DNA of 36,736 bases from a virus. Numbering within the stretch: the stretch's first letter is position 1; every line of letters begins with the position of its first letter. The notes under the pieces are model-generated. The model was not told where the DNA came from and searched no databases. It saw only the letters and a list, made by a program, of their open reading frames with translations. The stretch covers positions 1 through 36,736 of the IMG/VR virus record IMGVR_UViG_3300046660_000538. One strand, written 5' to 3'. The translations under genes and the position numbers were made by a program. Positions 6,830 to 14,318 of the stretch are shown one piece after another.

Positions 6830-7288
6830 CTAGGAAAGCGTCGCCTCGACGAAGCCGTAAACAACGTCCGTCAGATCGTCAGCAGTCACCTCGGGCATCG
6901 CCTTCTTGTCGGTCTTCTTGGCCTGCCCAGTGCGGCCGACCATCTCGTAGGACAGGTTACCGTCCTCGCACACCGAGAAGGTCAGTTTCCCAAATCGGGC
7001 AGTGCTCGCCGTTATGATCACCTGCCTCGTGTGGATCATGGCAGGAGGAGGGACGTCGACGTAGGTCGCGCTGAGCAGGTAGTTCTGCTCGGCCAGCTCC
7101 GTGTTGATCTTGGAAATGATCGTCCTAAGTTCGTGCTCTAGCTCGGTGCGCCACTTCGCTTCGGCGAGACGTAATCTCTCGGCGTTCGCCGCCAAGAGCT
7201 GGGCGCGGCGGGCCTCCTGCTCAGCCTTATCGTTTTGCTGGTCGATCAGGGTTTGCTTGATTGCCTTCAGCCGATCATCAGTCATCAT
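6830..7288 (-). CDS. coiled-coil cargo protein, unknown
   Basis: About 152 residues. The first half is a charged coiled coil (DRLKAIKQTLIDQQNDKAEQ onward, through ERLRLAEAKWRTELEHELRTIISKI). The second half is a beta-rich domain (IHTRQVIITASTARFGKLTF, NLSYEMVGRTG) ending DLTDVVYGFVEATLS. There is no membrane segment. GTG 7291, ATG 7288 and ATG 7285 are in frame; the GAGGG ribosome site best fits 7285 or 7288. It is the first gene of the - strand pair with the gene at 6278 and is divergent from the Com-like gene. Family not recognised. Confidence 0.6.
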   Translation of the reverse strand: MMTDDRLKAIKQTLIDQQNDKAEQEARRAQLLAANAERLRLAEAKWRTELEHELRTIISKINTELAEQNYLLSATYVDVPPPAMIHTRQVIITASTARFGKLTFSVCEDGNLSYEMVGRTGQAKKTDKKAMPEVTADDLTDVVYGFVEATLS

Positions 7289-7310
7289 CACCCTCGCTTG
7301 TTTCGGCGGG

Positions 7311-7408
7311 GGTTAGGGCGCGCCAACGCCCTAACCGCGGGAGTGGAGCCCGCACGTCGGGGCGCTAGCAGCCCGTCAGTTCCCGCCACCGGTCCGACCG
7401 GCGGGAAC
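7311..7408. promoter_or_regulatory. two large inverted repeats in the com leader
   Basis: GGTTAGGGCG (7311-7320) pairs perfectly with CGCCCTAACC (7327-7336) around 6 nt. GTTCCCGCC (7379-7387) pairs perfectly with GGCGGGAAC (7400-7408) around 12 nt. Neither is followed by T's. They fill the divergent gap between the cargo gene at 6830 and com at 7430. They may be operators on DNA or structure in the com leader RNA. Confidence 0.5.
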
Positions 7409-7429
7409 CCTTCCACGTTGAGTCTACCC

Positions 7430-7729
7430 ATGGAGTCCATCCGCTGCGTGTCTTGCGACGCGCTTCTTTTGCGTGCCGATCGCCAGGCCCTGGCCGGCAA
7501 GATCGAGATCCGTTGCCGCCGTTGTGGCGTCGACAACCACCCGAGGCCTCCGAGCCCGTCAGCCGCGAAGTCGGCAGAAGGGAAGGGGGCTCATGCCCTA
7601 CGTCAGCATATCCGGCCTTCAGGCCGTCACACCGGTTCGGCCAGTCGCCCCGTACATCGGTGGCAAGCGCAACCTGGCCCGGCGCCTGGTCACCCTGATC
7701 GGCGAGACGCCCCACCTGGTCTACGCTGA
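7430..7729 (+). CDS. Com-like zinc-finger translational regulator
   Basis: A 99-residue protein whose first half matches Mu Com, the small zinc protein that binds mom mRNA and opens its translation start: ESIRCVSCDALLLRADRQAL then IEIRCRRCGVDNHP. Zinc ligands are the two CxxC pairs (C6/C9 and about C29/C32). Mu Com has about 62 residues; here the frame continues 46 codons beyond the start of the adenine methyltransferase gene at 7593, and this extra Pro/His/Arg-rich tail may be little more than overlap. Com-like genes directly before a DNA methyltransferase are known in other phages. A duplicated leader element before both following methyltransferase genes is its candidate target. Confidence 0.75.
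   Translation: MESIRCVSCDALLLRADRQALAGKIEIRCRRCGVDNHPRPPSPSAAKSAEGKGAHALRQHIRPSGRHTGSASRPVHRWQAQPGPAPGHPDRRDAPPGLR
7535..7583 (+). promoter_or_regulatory. leader element copy 1 (before adenine MTase)
   Basis: A 49-nt element closely similar to 8401-8446. It begins AACCACCCGAGGCC and ends with a small hairpin, GCCG (7562-7565) with CGGC (7572-7575), then CAGAAGGGA, which serves as part of the ribosome site. Its end is 9 nt before ATG 7593, the same spacing as copy 2. It lies inside the Com-like coding frame. Candidate Com-responsive RNA element (inference). Confidence 0.55.
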
Positions 7730-8402
7730 ACCCTTTGTCGGGATGGGCGGGATCTTCCTTCGTCGGAAGGTCCGGCCGTCCGGCGAGATAATAAACGACT
7801 GGAGTCGCGACGTTTCGAACCTCTACCGGGTGCTGCAGGCCCACTACGGCCCGCTCCTGGACGTGTTGCGATTCCAGATCACGGGCCGGGCGGAGTTCGA
7901 CCGCCAGCAGGCCGTGGATCCCGAGACCCTGACGGATCTGCAGCGCGCGGCCCGGTTCTTCTATCTGCAGCGCGTCGCCTTCGGCGGGAAGGTTGCCGGC
8001 CGAAACTTCGGCGTGAGCCTGCGCGGCGGCAGCATCGACACCACGAAGGTCGAGCAGCTGCTCGAGGCGCTTCACCGGCGCCTGGCCGGCGTCGTCATCG
8101 AGCGTCTGCCCTGGGCGAAGTTCATCGAGCGGTACGACCGGCCGGAAACGCTGTTCTACCTGGATCCGCCTTACTTCGGGTGCGAGGGCGACTATGGCCC
8201 TGGCCTCTTCAGCCGAGAGGAGTTTGTCGAAATGGCGCAGATCCTCGCCGGCCTGAAGGGCCGCTTCATCCTGTCGCTGAACGACCGCCCCGAGGTCCGC
8301 CAGATATTCAGCGGCTTCGAGATCCTCGAGGCCGACACGACCTATTCCGTTGGGGGCGCTCCCCAAAAGGCCCACGAGGTGATCATCACCGGGGGCAAAT
8401 AA
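7593..8402 (+). CDS. D12-class DNA adenine N6-methyltransferase
   Basis: A 269-residue enzyme that transfers a methyl group from S-adenosylmethionine to adenine N6 in DNA. The Dam/D12 motif order is clear: motif X YIGGKRNLAR (residues 21-30), motif I EPFVGMGG (46-53) for SAM, and catalytic motif IV DPPY (191-194). Length fits a phage Dam-like enzyme. ATG 7593 has a strong ribosome site (AAGGGGG) and starts just before the conserved region; longer in-frame starts lie inside com. It follows com as mom does in Mu and may protect phage DNA from host restriction or mark it for regulation. Target site cannot be read from the sequence. Confidence 0.92.
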   Translation: MPYVSISGLQAVTPVRPVAPYIGGKRNLARRLVTLIGETPHLVYAEPFVGMGGIFLRRKVRPSGEIINDWSRDVSNLYRVLQAHYGPLLDVLRFQITGRAEFDRQQAVDPETLTDLQRAARFFYLQRVAFGGKVAGRNFGVSLRGGSIDTTKVEQLLEALHRRLAGVVIERLPWAKFIERYDRPETLFYLDPPYFGCEGDYGPGLFSREEFVEMAQILAGLKGRFILSLNDRPEVRQIFSGFEILEADTTYSVGGAPQKAHEVIITGGK

Positions 8403-8446
8403 CCACCGAGGCCGTCGAGCCCTAAGCCGCGTAGCGGCAGAAGGGA
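8401..8446 (+). promoter_or_regulatory. leader element copy 2 (before cytosine MTase)
   Basis: A 46-nt copy of the element at 7535-7583, beginning at the stop codon of the adenine methyltransferase gene. GCCGC (8426-8430) pairs with GCGGC (8434-8438) around GTA, a stronger hairpin than in copy 1, and CAGAAGGGA follows with 9 nt to GTG 8456. Unlike copy 1 this copy lies between genes, so its conservation is not explained by coding. Confidence 0.6.
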
Positions 8447-8455
8447 CGACGCCTT

Positions 8456-9382
8456 GTGGCTCTATGTTCCCAATTCCAACCCGAGCCCGACGACTTCCTC
8501 GGGCTCTCCCTGTGCGCCGGCTATGCCGGCCTTGACCTCGGCCTGCACATCGCAGAGCCAGCCTATCGAACTGTTTGTTTCGTCGAGCGGGAAAGCCACG
8601 CTGCGGCCACTCTCGTGGCTCGGATGGCGGACCAAGCCCTGGATCAAGCGCCTATCTGGGGTGACCTTAGATCCTTCGACGGCCTCCCTTGGCGTGGCCG
8701 CGTTCGTGTCCTCACTGCCGGTTATCCCTGCCAGCCGTTCAGCCTGGCCGGCCGCCGACGAGGCGCTGACGACCCCCGCCACCTATGGCCCGTTGTCGCT
8801 CGGATCATCGACCAGGTCCGACCCGAGTGGGTGTTCCTCGAGAACGTCGAGGGTCACGTCGATCTGGGACTGGCCGACGTCGTCGGAGACCTTGCCGGCC
8901 TGGACTACACGTCAAAGGTCGGCCTGTTTACGGCGCGAGAAGCGGGCGCAAGCCATCGCCGGCGGCGCCTCTTCATCCTGGCCCACGCCAACGGCGCGGG
9001 ACAGCGGCTACCAGACGGAGCTGCTGGTCCAGGGCGAGACGATCAAGCTGGTTGCGCCGGCGGACATCGACACGGAGAGCGGGGGTCAGTTCCCGGTCTC
9101 ATGGTCAGCCCGGGTCTGGACGATGCTGTTCCTGATCCTGCAGGCGATGGGGATCCCGTTGTCGGCGGCGAGGCCGAACTCTTCGCCCCTGGCCCGGGTG
9201 AGCTTCAAAGGTGGGAGCGGCTCCTTGCTGTCCGACCTGAGACCCAACCCGCTGTTCTACGAAATGCTGATGGGCTGGCCGACGTCCTGGACCGCACCAG
9301 GGGCGTCGGTAACGGAGTTTGCAGCATGGCTGCAGCGCTCGCGTGGTCGGTTCTCAAGACTGCTCACCGACTTCCAACCTGA
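8456..9382 (+). CDS. C5-cytosine DNA methyltransferase
   Basis: A 308-residue enzyme that methylates cytosine C5 in DNA. Motif I is LGLSLCAGYAGLDLGL (residues about 15-30), motif IV is PCQPFS with catalytic C92, motif VI is ENV (129-131), motif VIII is RRRRLFILA (168-176) and motif X is near GNGV (285-288). The C-terminal text (LFAPGPG, then NADGLADVLDRTRGVGNGV) also fits phage members. The variable target-recognition part is short. It starts with GTG after a duplicated leader element. The +1 frame is open over the same DNA and also reads as a plausible methyltransferase C-terminus (see 8979-9389). The host or phage target is unknown. Confidence 0.88.
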   Translation: MALCSQFQPEPDDFLGLSLCAGYAGLDLGLHIAEPAYRTVCFVERESHAAATLVARMADQALDQAPIWGDLRSFDGLPWRGRVRVLTAGYPCQPFSLAGRRRGADDPRHLWPVVARIIDQVRPEWVFLENVEGHVDLGLADVVGDLAGLDYTSKVGLFTAREAGASHRRRRLFILAHANGAGQRLPDGAAGPGRDDQAGCAGGHRHGERGSVPGLMVSPGLDDAVPDPAGDGDPVVGGEAELFAPGPGELQRWERLLAVRPETQPAVLRNADGLADVLDRTRGVGNGVCSMAAALAWSVLKTAHRLPT

Positions 9383-9389
9383 GGGCTAG
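8979..9389 (+). other. second family-like frame over the MTase 3' part
   Basis: In the +1 frame relative to the cytosine methyltransferase, the DNA reads WPTPTARDSG from 8979 and, near 9246-9330, NPLFYEMLMGWPTSWT then VTEFAAWLQRSRG. These are also recognisable C-terminal motifs of phage-type C5 methyltransferases. The frame stays open to a stop at 9389, seven bases after the main stop. It could be an old frameshifted ending, dual coding, a product of frameshifting or a separate overlapping gene (internal ATG at 9123). Confidence 0.4.
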
Positions 9390-9728
9390 ATGAGCAGCAC
9401 CGCCCGCAGTCCGGAGGCTGAAGCCTACAGGCGGATGTACTGGACTGCGGAGTGGCGGGCCCTGAAGAAGGCCCAGCTGCTCGCCGAGCCCTGGTGTCGC
9501 CGCGTGATCCACGGCCAGGTCCTCGTGCCGGCGACGGTGGCCAACCACAAGCAGCCGCACCGAGGGTGTCGCAAGTTGTTCTTCGACCCGCTCAACCTCG
9601 AGAGCGTCTGCAAGCCCTGCCATGACGGGCCGATCCAGAGCGAAGAGCGCCGAGGCTTCAGCAAGGCCGTAGACGCCAGCGGGTGGCCGACCGACCCAAG
9701 GCACCGCGCGAACCGAACCCGGCCCTGA
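9390..9728 (+). CDS. HNH endonuclease
   Basis: A 112-residue HNH nuclease of the type that sits beside terminase in cos phages and assists DNA cutting during packaging. Visible features: YWTAEWRALKKAQLLAEPWC, the core VANHKQPHRGCRKLFFDPLN with the metal/catalytic His, and LESVCKPCHDGPIQSEE with the CxxCH end. The first CxxC of the usual zinc knuckle is CRRV, and the usual Asp before the central His is Asn (NH), so activity may differ from the standard. It begins directly after the methyltransferase stop and precedes the small terminase gene. Confidence 0.85.
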   Translation: MSSTARSPEAEAYRRMYWTAEWRALKKAQLLAEPWCRRVIHGQVLVPATVANHKQPHRGCRKLFFDPLNLESVCKPCHDGPIQSEERRGFSKAVDASGWPTDPRHRANRTRP

Positions 9729-9845
9729 GCGGCCGCGGGGAGGGCAGGGCGACCCCACCCCCGGGGGTAAAAGTCTGGGGGATTATCGGCCGTCACCGGC
9801 TGCTACCCAACGCACACGCATCCACAATTGAGAATCGGGGGGTCG
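9729..9845 (+). other. non-coding gap before terminase, candidate cos region
   Basis: A 117-bp gap between the HNH and small terminase genes. It contains the palindrome CCCCCGGGGG (about 9762-9771), runs of G, and an AT-richer patch. In HK97-like phages with an HNH beside terminase the cohesive-end site often lies here. Position alone supports this. GGGGGG shortly before ATG 9846 is the ribosome site for the next gene. Confidence 0.3.
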
Positions 9846-10244
9846 ATGGCTCGGCCTAGGACGCCGGTGGCGAAGGCGAAGGCCTCCGGCGCCGACGTGA
9901 AGAACCCCGGGCGCCACACCGGCCGGACAACGCCCAAGGGCATCCCGCCGATCGGCGCGCCGCCGGCGTGGATGGATCCCATGCAGAAGAAGGCGTGGGC
10001 CGCCGTCGTGCGCGAACTGCCCTGGCTGAAGGAATCGCACCGCATGCTGGTGACGATGACCACGATGCTCCGGACCGACCTCGAGCTCGGCTCGATCTCC
10101 ATGGCGAAGATGCAGGAGCTGCGGCGCTGCCTCTCGCAGCTGGGCGCCACCCCCGCCGATGAGTCGAAGGTGTCGCTGCCGGATGACGACGACGACGAAG
10201 ACGAGGGCCTCTTCACGCCGCCGCCCGGCGGAAAGCCAAACTGA
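9846..10244 (+). CDS. terminase small subunit
   Basis: A 132-residue protein with a basic Pro/Gly-rich N-terminus, a helical core (PAWMDPMQKKAWAAVVRELP, LKESHRMLVTMTTMLRTDLE, MAKMQELRRCLSQLGATPAD) and an acidic tail (DDDDDEDE). The pattern is that of P27-family small terminases, which recognise phage DNA at the packaging site and recruit the large subunit. ATG 9846 follows a G-rich ribosome site; the in-frame TTG at 9828 is less likely. The large-subunit frame overlaps its end. Confidence 0.8.
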   Translation: MARPRTPVAKAKASGADVKNPGRHTGRTTPKGIPPIGAPPAWMDPMQKKAWAAVVRELPWLKESHRMLVTMTTMLRTDLELGSISMAKMQELRRCLSQLGATPADESKVSLPDDDDDEDEGLFTPPPGGKPN

Positions 10245-12108
10245 TCTCGTCCAGGACCTGATCGCCAAAGGCGATCGGGCGACGGCATGGGCGGTGGAGG
10301 TCGTCAGCGGCCGCGTCGTCCAGGGCCCACACGTTCGCAACGCCTGCAGGCGGCATCTCGACGACCTGGTGCACGGACCTGGTCGCAATCTCTACTGGGA
10401 TCTCGATCGGGCCAAGCACGCCTGGCACTGGTTCGAAACCGTCCTGAAGCTGTCGGAAGGGCAGTTCGAAGGGATCCCTTTCCTGCTGCACGGCAGCCAG
10501 GCCTTCCGGGTCGGCTGCATCTTCGGATGGAAGAAGGCGGCCACCGGGCTACGCCGCTTCCGCCGGTTCTACGACGAGGAAGGCAAGGGCAACGGCAAGT
10601 CGCCGCTCGCCGCCGGCATCGGCCTCTACATGATGACGGCAGACGGCGAGGCCGGCGCCCAGATCTACGCGATCGGCGCGAAGAAGGAACAGGCCGGGAT
10701 CCTGTTCGCCGACGCCGTGAAGATGGTCAAGAAAGCCCCGCGGCTAGCCAAACGGCTGAAGTTCAGCGGCGGCGAGGGCAAAGAGTACAACATCGCGCAC
10801 CACGCGACGGCCTCGTTCATGCGGCCGATCTCGAAGGACGCCGGCAAGAAGGGCTCGGGCCCGCGCCCGCACTGCGGCCTGGCCGACGAGGTGCACGAAT
10901 ATCCCAACCGCGACGCCGTCGAGATGGTCGAGCGCGGTTTCAAGTTCCGCCTGCAGCCGCTGCTGGCGATGTTCACCAACTCCGGATCCGACCGGAACAG
11001 CTACTGCTACGAGGAGCACGAGCACGGCATTCGCGTCGTCGCCGGCACCCGGACCCCTGACGCCAAGTTCACCTATGTCGGCGAGATCATCGACGACGAC
11101 ACCTTTGTCTTCATCTGCGCGCTGGATCCGGGCGACGACCCGCTGAGCGACCCCAGCTGCTGGTGCAAGGCCAACCCGCTGCTCGGCGTGATCCTGAGCG
11201 AAGAGTATCTGGCCGGCGTCGTCGCCCAGGCGAAGGCCATGCCCGGCAAGCTCAACGGGATCCTGCGCCTGCACTTCTGCGTCTGGACCGACTCCGACGA
11301 GGCGTGGATCAGCCGCGACACCCTCGAGAAGGTCTTGGCCGACTTCGACCCGGCCGAGCATCACGGCAAGAAGATCAGCCTAGGCCTCGACCTTTCCGGC
11401 ACCCGCGACCTGACCGCACTGGCGGCTGTCGTCGAGACCGGCACCAAGACCATGATCCGAGAGGACGGCAGCGAGGTCGAGCTCCCCACCTTCGACGCCT
11501 GGATCGAGGCGTGGACCCCTGGTGAGACGCTCGCCGCCCGGGCCCTGGCCGACAGCGCGCCATACGAAGAGTGGGTGCGCTCGGGCGACCTTCGCTCGAT
11601 CGACGGGCCACGGGTGCGTTTCGACCACGTCGCCGTCCACGTCGCCGCGCTGGACCTGGACTTCATCATCAAGGCCCTGGCCTACGACCGCTACAGCTAT
11701 CGCCAGTTCCAGGACGAGCTCGACAACATCGGCCTGGACGTCCTTCAGGTCGAACATCCGCAGGCCGGTCGAAAGAAGGGCGCGGCCCACGAGGTGCAGC
11801 TGAAGGCGGCCAAGATGGCCAAGCAGCCAGCGCCTGAAGGGCTCTGGATGCCGGGCTCTCTGCTCGCCCTCGAGCAAGCCATCATCGACGAGCGCATCCG
11901 CTTGAAGATCAGCCCGGTGCTGATCAGCGCCTGCATGTCCGCCGCGACCGACAAGGACGCGCTGGAGAACCGGTGGCTCTCCAAACAGAAGGCGACGCAG
12001 CGGATCGACCCCGCCGTCGCGCTCTGCATGGCCATGGGCGCGGCGCTCGCGCCGTACCTCGAGCCCCTGAAATCCATCTACGAAAGCCGCGGCGTGCGGC
12101 GTCTCTGA
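10159..12108 (+). CDS. terminase large subunit
   Basis: The packaging motor, up to 649 residues, with an N-terminal ATPase and C-terminal nuclease. The Walker A motif is GKGNGKS (residues 142-148), Walker B is in LADEVHEY (241-248) and the first nuclease acidic residue is in GLDLSGTRDL (D411). The family part starts near ATAWAVEVVSGRVVQGPHVR, about residue 41. The true start is unsure: ATG 10159 and ATG 10183 both lie inside the small-subunit gene, without good ribosome sites, so translation is probably coupled. The last codon is followed after 9 bp by the portal gene. Confidence 0.93.
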   Translation: MSRRCRCRMTTTTKTRASSRRRPAESQTDLVQDLIAKGDRATAWAVEVVSGRVVQGPHVRNACRRHLDDLVHGPGRNLYWDLDRAKHAWHWFETVLKLSEGQFEGIPFLLHGSQAFRVGCIFGWKKAATGLRRFRRFYDEEGKGNGKSPLAAGIGLYMMTADGEAGAQIYAIGAKKEQAGILFADAVKMVKKAPRLAKRLKFSGGEGKEYNIAHHATASFMRPISKDAGKKGSGPRPHCGLADEVHEYPNRDAVEMVERGFKFRLQPLLAMFTNSGSDRNSYCYEEHEHGIRVVAGTRTPDAKFTYVGEIIDDDTFVFICALDPGDDPLSDPSCWCKANPLLGVILSEEYLAGVVAQAKAMPGKLNGILRLHFCVWTDSDEAWISRDTLEKVLADFDPAEHHGKKISLGLDLSGTRDLTALAAVVETGTKTMIREDGSEVELPTFDAWIEAWTPGETLAARALADSAPYEEWVRSGDLRSIDGPRVRFDHVAVHVAALDLDFIIKALAYDRYSYRQFQDELDNIGLDVLQVEHPQAGRKKGAAHEVQLKAAKMAKQPAPEGLWMPGSLLALEQAIIDERIRLKISPVLISACMSAATDKDALENRWLSKQKATQRIDPAVALCMAMGAALAPYLEPLKSIYESRGVRRL

Positions 12109-12117
12109 GGAGGCCGC

Positions 12118-13431
12118 ATGGGCATTCGCGACATGTTCAACTTTGGTCGCGGGCGCCCGGCTTCCTCCGGCGCCCGGGTGCGCGCCGAAGGCACGGCGAT
12201 CAACATCACCGATCTCAACGACGTCCAGCTGGAGCAAGTCTTGCGTGGCGGCAGCGTCGCCAGTTCGGGCGCGGTCGTGAACATGGCTTCAGCCATGGGT
12301 ATCTCGACGGCCTGGCGCTGCACGCTCCTCCTGGCGGGGATTTGCGGCAACTTCCCGGCCGACGTCATGAAACGGGTGAGCGAGACCGTTCGCGTCCCCG
12401 CTGAAGGACACCCGCTCCGCACGGTGATGACCGAACGGCCGAACGGCTGGCAGACCCCTTCCGAGTTCCGGAAGATGCTCACCGCCCACGTCGTCAACAA
12501 AGGCGACGGCTTCGCCCTGAAGATCACGTCGATGGGGCGGGTGATCGAGCTCTGGCCCCTCGACGATCCGGACCGGATGGAGGTCGTCCAGAACGACGAC
12601 ATGACGCTGAGCTACACCTTCACGACCCGCAAGGGCCGCAGGGTGCAGCTGGGCCAGGCCGACGTCCTGCACCTTCGCGGCTTCTCGACAGACGGAATCC
12701 GGGGCATCGGCGTGCTTCGCGCCGCCCGCGACGCGCTCGGGCTGTCGATGACCATGCAGGCCGCCGGCGGCCGCATGTTCAAGAACGGCGTCCTGGCCGG
12801 CGGCGCCGTGAAGTTGCCTCAGGGCAGCACGCTCAGCGACGAAGCCTACGAACGGCTGAAGGCCGACCTCGACCAGAACAACGCGGGCCCAGAGAACGCT
12901 GGCAAGCTGCTCATCCTGGAGGACGGGCTCGACTACGCGACGGGCATGTTCTCGGCGGCGGACATGCAGTTCCTGGAGGGGCGTCGCTTCTCGCGGACCG
13001 ACATCGCCATGTTCTACGGCGTGCCGCCGTTCCTCCTGGGCGACACCGAGAAGTCGACCAGCTGGGGCACCGGGCTAGAACAGCAGAACACCGGCTTCAT
13101 CCAGTACACCGGCCTGGACCTCCACGTGATGTGGGAGGAGGCCTGCCGGCGGGACCTGTTGACCGACGCCGACCGCAAAGCCGGCCTCTACATCAAGATC
13201 GATCCGCGCGTGCTGCTGCGCGGCGACTCCAAGACCAGGAACGAGAACTACGCCCGGGCCCTCGGCTCTGGCGGCGGCCAGCCCTGGATGACCGTCAACG
13301 AAGTCCGCGCGCTCGAGGACCTGCCGCCGATCGAGGGCGGCGAAAAGCTCCCGACCCGTCAGGCCGCGCCGCTGGCGCTCCCGCCCCCCAAGGATGATCC
13401 GAATGCTGAACAGCCGGCCGATGCGGCCTGA
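12118..13431 (+). CDS. HK97-family portal protein
   Basis: The 437-residue dodecameric ring protein at the head vertex through which DNA passes. Family features are ISTAWRCTLLLAGICGNFP near residue 62, WPLDDPDRMEVV, the middle ADVLHLRGFSTDGIRGIGVL and the C-terminal VPPFLLGDTEKSTSWGTGLEQQN. A GAGGAGG ribosome site overlaps the terminase stop. The last 38 bp overlap the protease gene. The length is normal for the family. Confidence 0.95.
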   Translation: MGIRDMFNFGRGRPASSGARVRAEGTAINITDLNDVQLEQVLRGGSVASSGAVVNMASAMGISTAWRCTLLLAGICGNFPADVMKRVSETVRVPAEGHPLRTVMTERPNGWQTPSEFRKMLTAHVVNKGDGFALKITSMGRVIELWPLDDPDRMEVVQNDDMTLSYTFTTRKGRRVQLGQADVLHLRGFSTDGIRGIGVLRAARDALGLSMTMQAAGGRMFKNGVLAGGAVKLPQGSTLSDEAYERLKADLDQNNAGPENAGKLLILEDGLDYATGMFSAADMQFLEGRRFSRTDIAMFYGVPPFLLGDTEKSTSWGTGLEQQNTGFIQYTGLDLHVMWEEACRRDLLTDADRKAGLYIKIDPRVLLRGDSKTRNENYARALGSGGGQPWMTVNEVRALEDLPPIEGGEKLPTRQAAPLALPPPKDDPNAEQPADAA

Positions 13432-14305
13432 TATGCGCGTGTTCGCCAAGGCGCGCCCGGGCGCGATGCCGCTGCCGGCGCGCCAAGACGTCCAGGCGCT
13501 CACCAAGCCCCAGGTCTTCGAGCGCTGGTCGGCCGACGCCGCCGGCGTCCGCCCGGTCGCCGTCGCCCAGGGCGACAACGTCATCACCATGTTCGACGTC
13601 ATCGGCGAGGATTTTTGGACCGGCGGCGGGGTCACGGCCAAGAAGGTCGCCTCGCAGCTGCGCGCGATCGGCGACCGCCCCGTCGAGGTGCAGGTCAATT
13701 CGCCCGGCGGCGACATGTTCGAGGGCATCGCGATCTACAACGTGCTGCGCGAGCACCCCCAGCCGGTGACCATCAAGGTCATGGGAATGGCTGCTTCCGC
13801 CGCGTCGATCCTGGCCATGGCCGGCGACACGATCGAGATCGGGGCCGCCTCCTTCCTGATGATCCACAACTGCTGGGTCGTCGCCGTCGGCAACCGCCAT
13901 GACATGCGCGAGACGGCCGACTTCTTGGAGCCGTTCGACGCGGCCATGGTCGACGTCTACGCCCAGCGATCCACCAGCGACGGCAAGACGATCGCCAAGT
14001 GGATGGACGCCGAAACCTACATGTCGGGTTCGATGGCCATCGAGCGCGGCTTCGCCGACGCCCTGCTGTCGGCCGACACCGTCGCCGTCGACGAGCAGGC
14101 CAAGGCGACCGACCGACAATTCAACGAGCTGCGATGCCTCGAGCTGCAGCTGGTCGCCGCCGGCGCGACGCGCACCGAAGCGCGGGCCCGCATCAACAAG
14201 ATCAAGGGCACGCCAGGCGCTGCCCTCGAAAACCCCACGCCCGGCGCTGGGGACCTGTCGTGGCTCGGCGCTGCTGTCGGGCTCTCGGAACTCCTCCGCT
14301 CCTAA
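13394..14305 (+). CDS. ClpP-like prohead protease
   Basis: A 303-residue serine protease of the ClpP/S14 family that matures the capsid after assembly. The substrate-strand motif NSPGGDMFEGIAIYN is at residues 102-116, the nucleophile S135 in GMAASAAS, catalytic H158 in FLMIHN and the likely acid D205 in WMDAETY. A C-terminal extension of about 70 residues follows the protease core. It starts inside the portal gene; ATG 13394 is preferred, and later in-frame ATGs lie within the first 14 codons. It directly precedes the capsid gene, as usual. Confidence 0.93.
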   Translation: MIRMLNSRPMRPDMRVFAKARPGAMPLPARQDVQALTKPQVFERWSADAAGVRPVAVAQGDNVITMFDVIGEDFWTGGGVTAKKVASQLRAIGDRPVEVQVNSPGGDMFEGIAIYNVLREHPQPVTIKVMGMAASAASILAMAGDTIEIGAASFLMIHNCWVVAVGNRHDMRETADFLEPFDAAMVDVYAQRSTSDGKTIAKWMDAETYMSGSMAIERGFADALLSADTVAVDEQAKATDRQFNELRCLELQLVAAGATRTEARARINKIKGTPGAALENPTPGAGDLSWLGAAVGLSELLRS

Positions 14306-14318
14306 GGGAAACCCCACC

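Noticed and set aside
5636-7729. Mu-like transposable phage
   Set aside because: DUF3164 and Com are also in Mu-like phages, but there is a tyrosine integrase, no transposase, and HK97-type terminase, head and tail genes.
7365-8375. 336-codon - strand frame opposite the adenine methyltransferase
   Set aside because: Opposite a gene with clear catalytic motifs; shadow coding.
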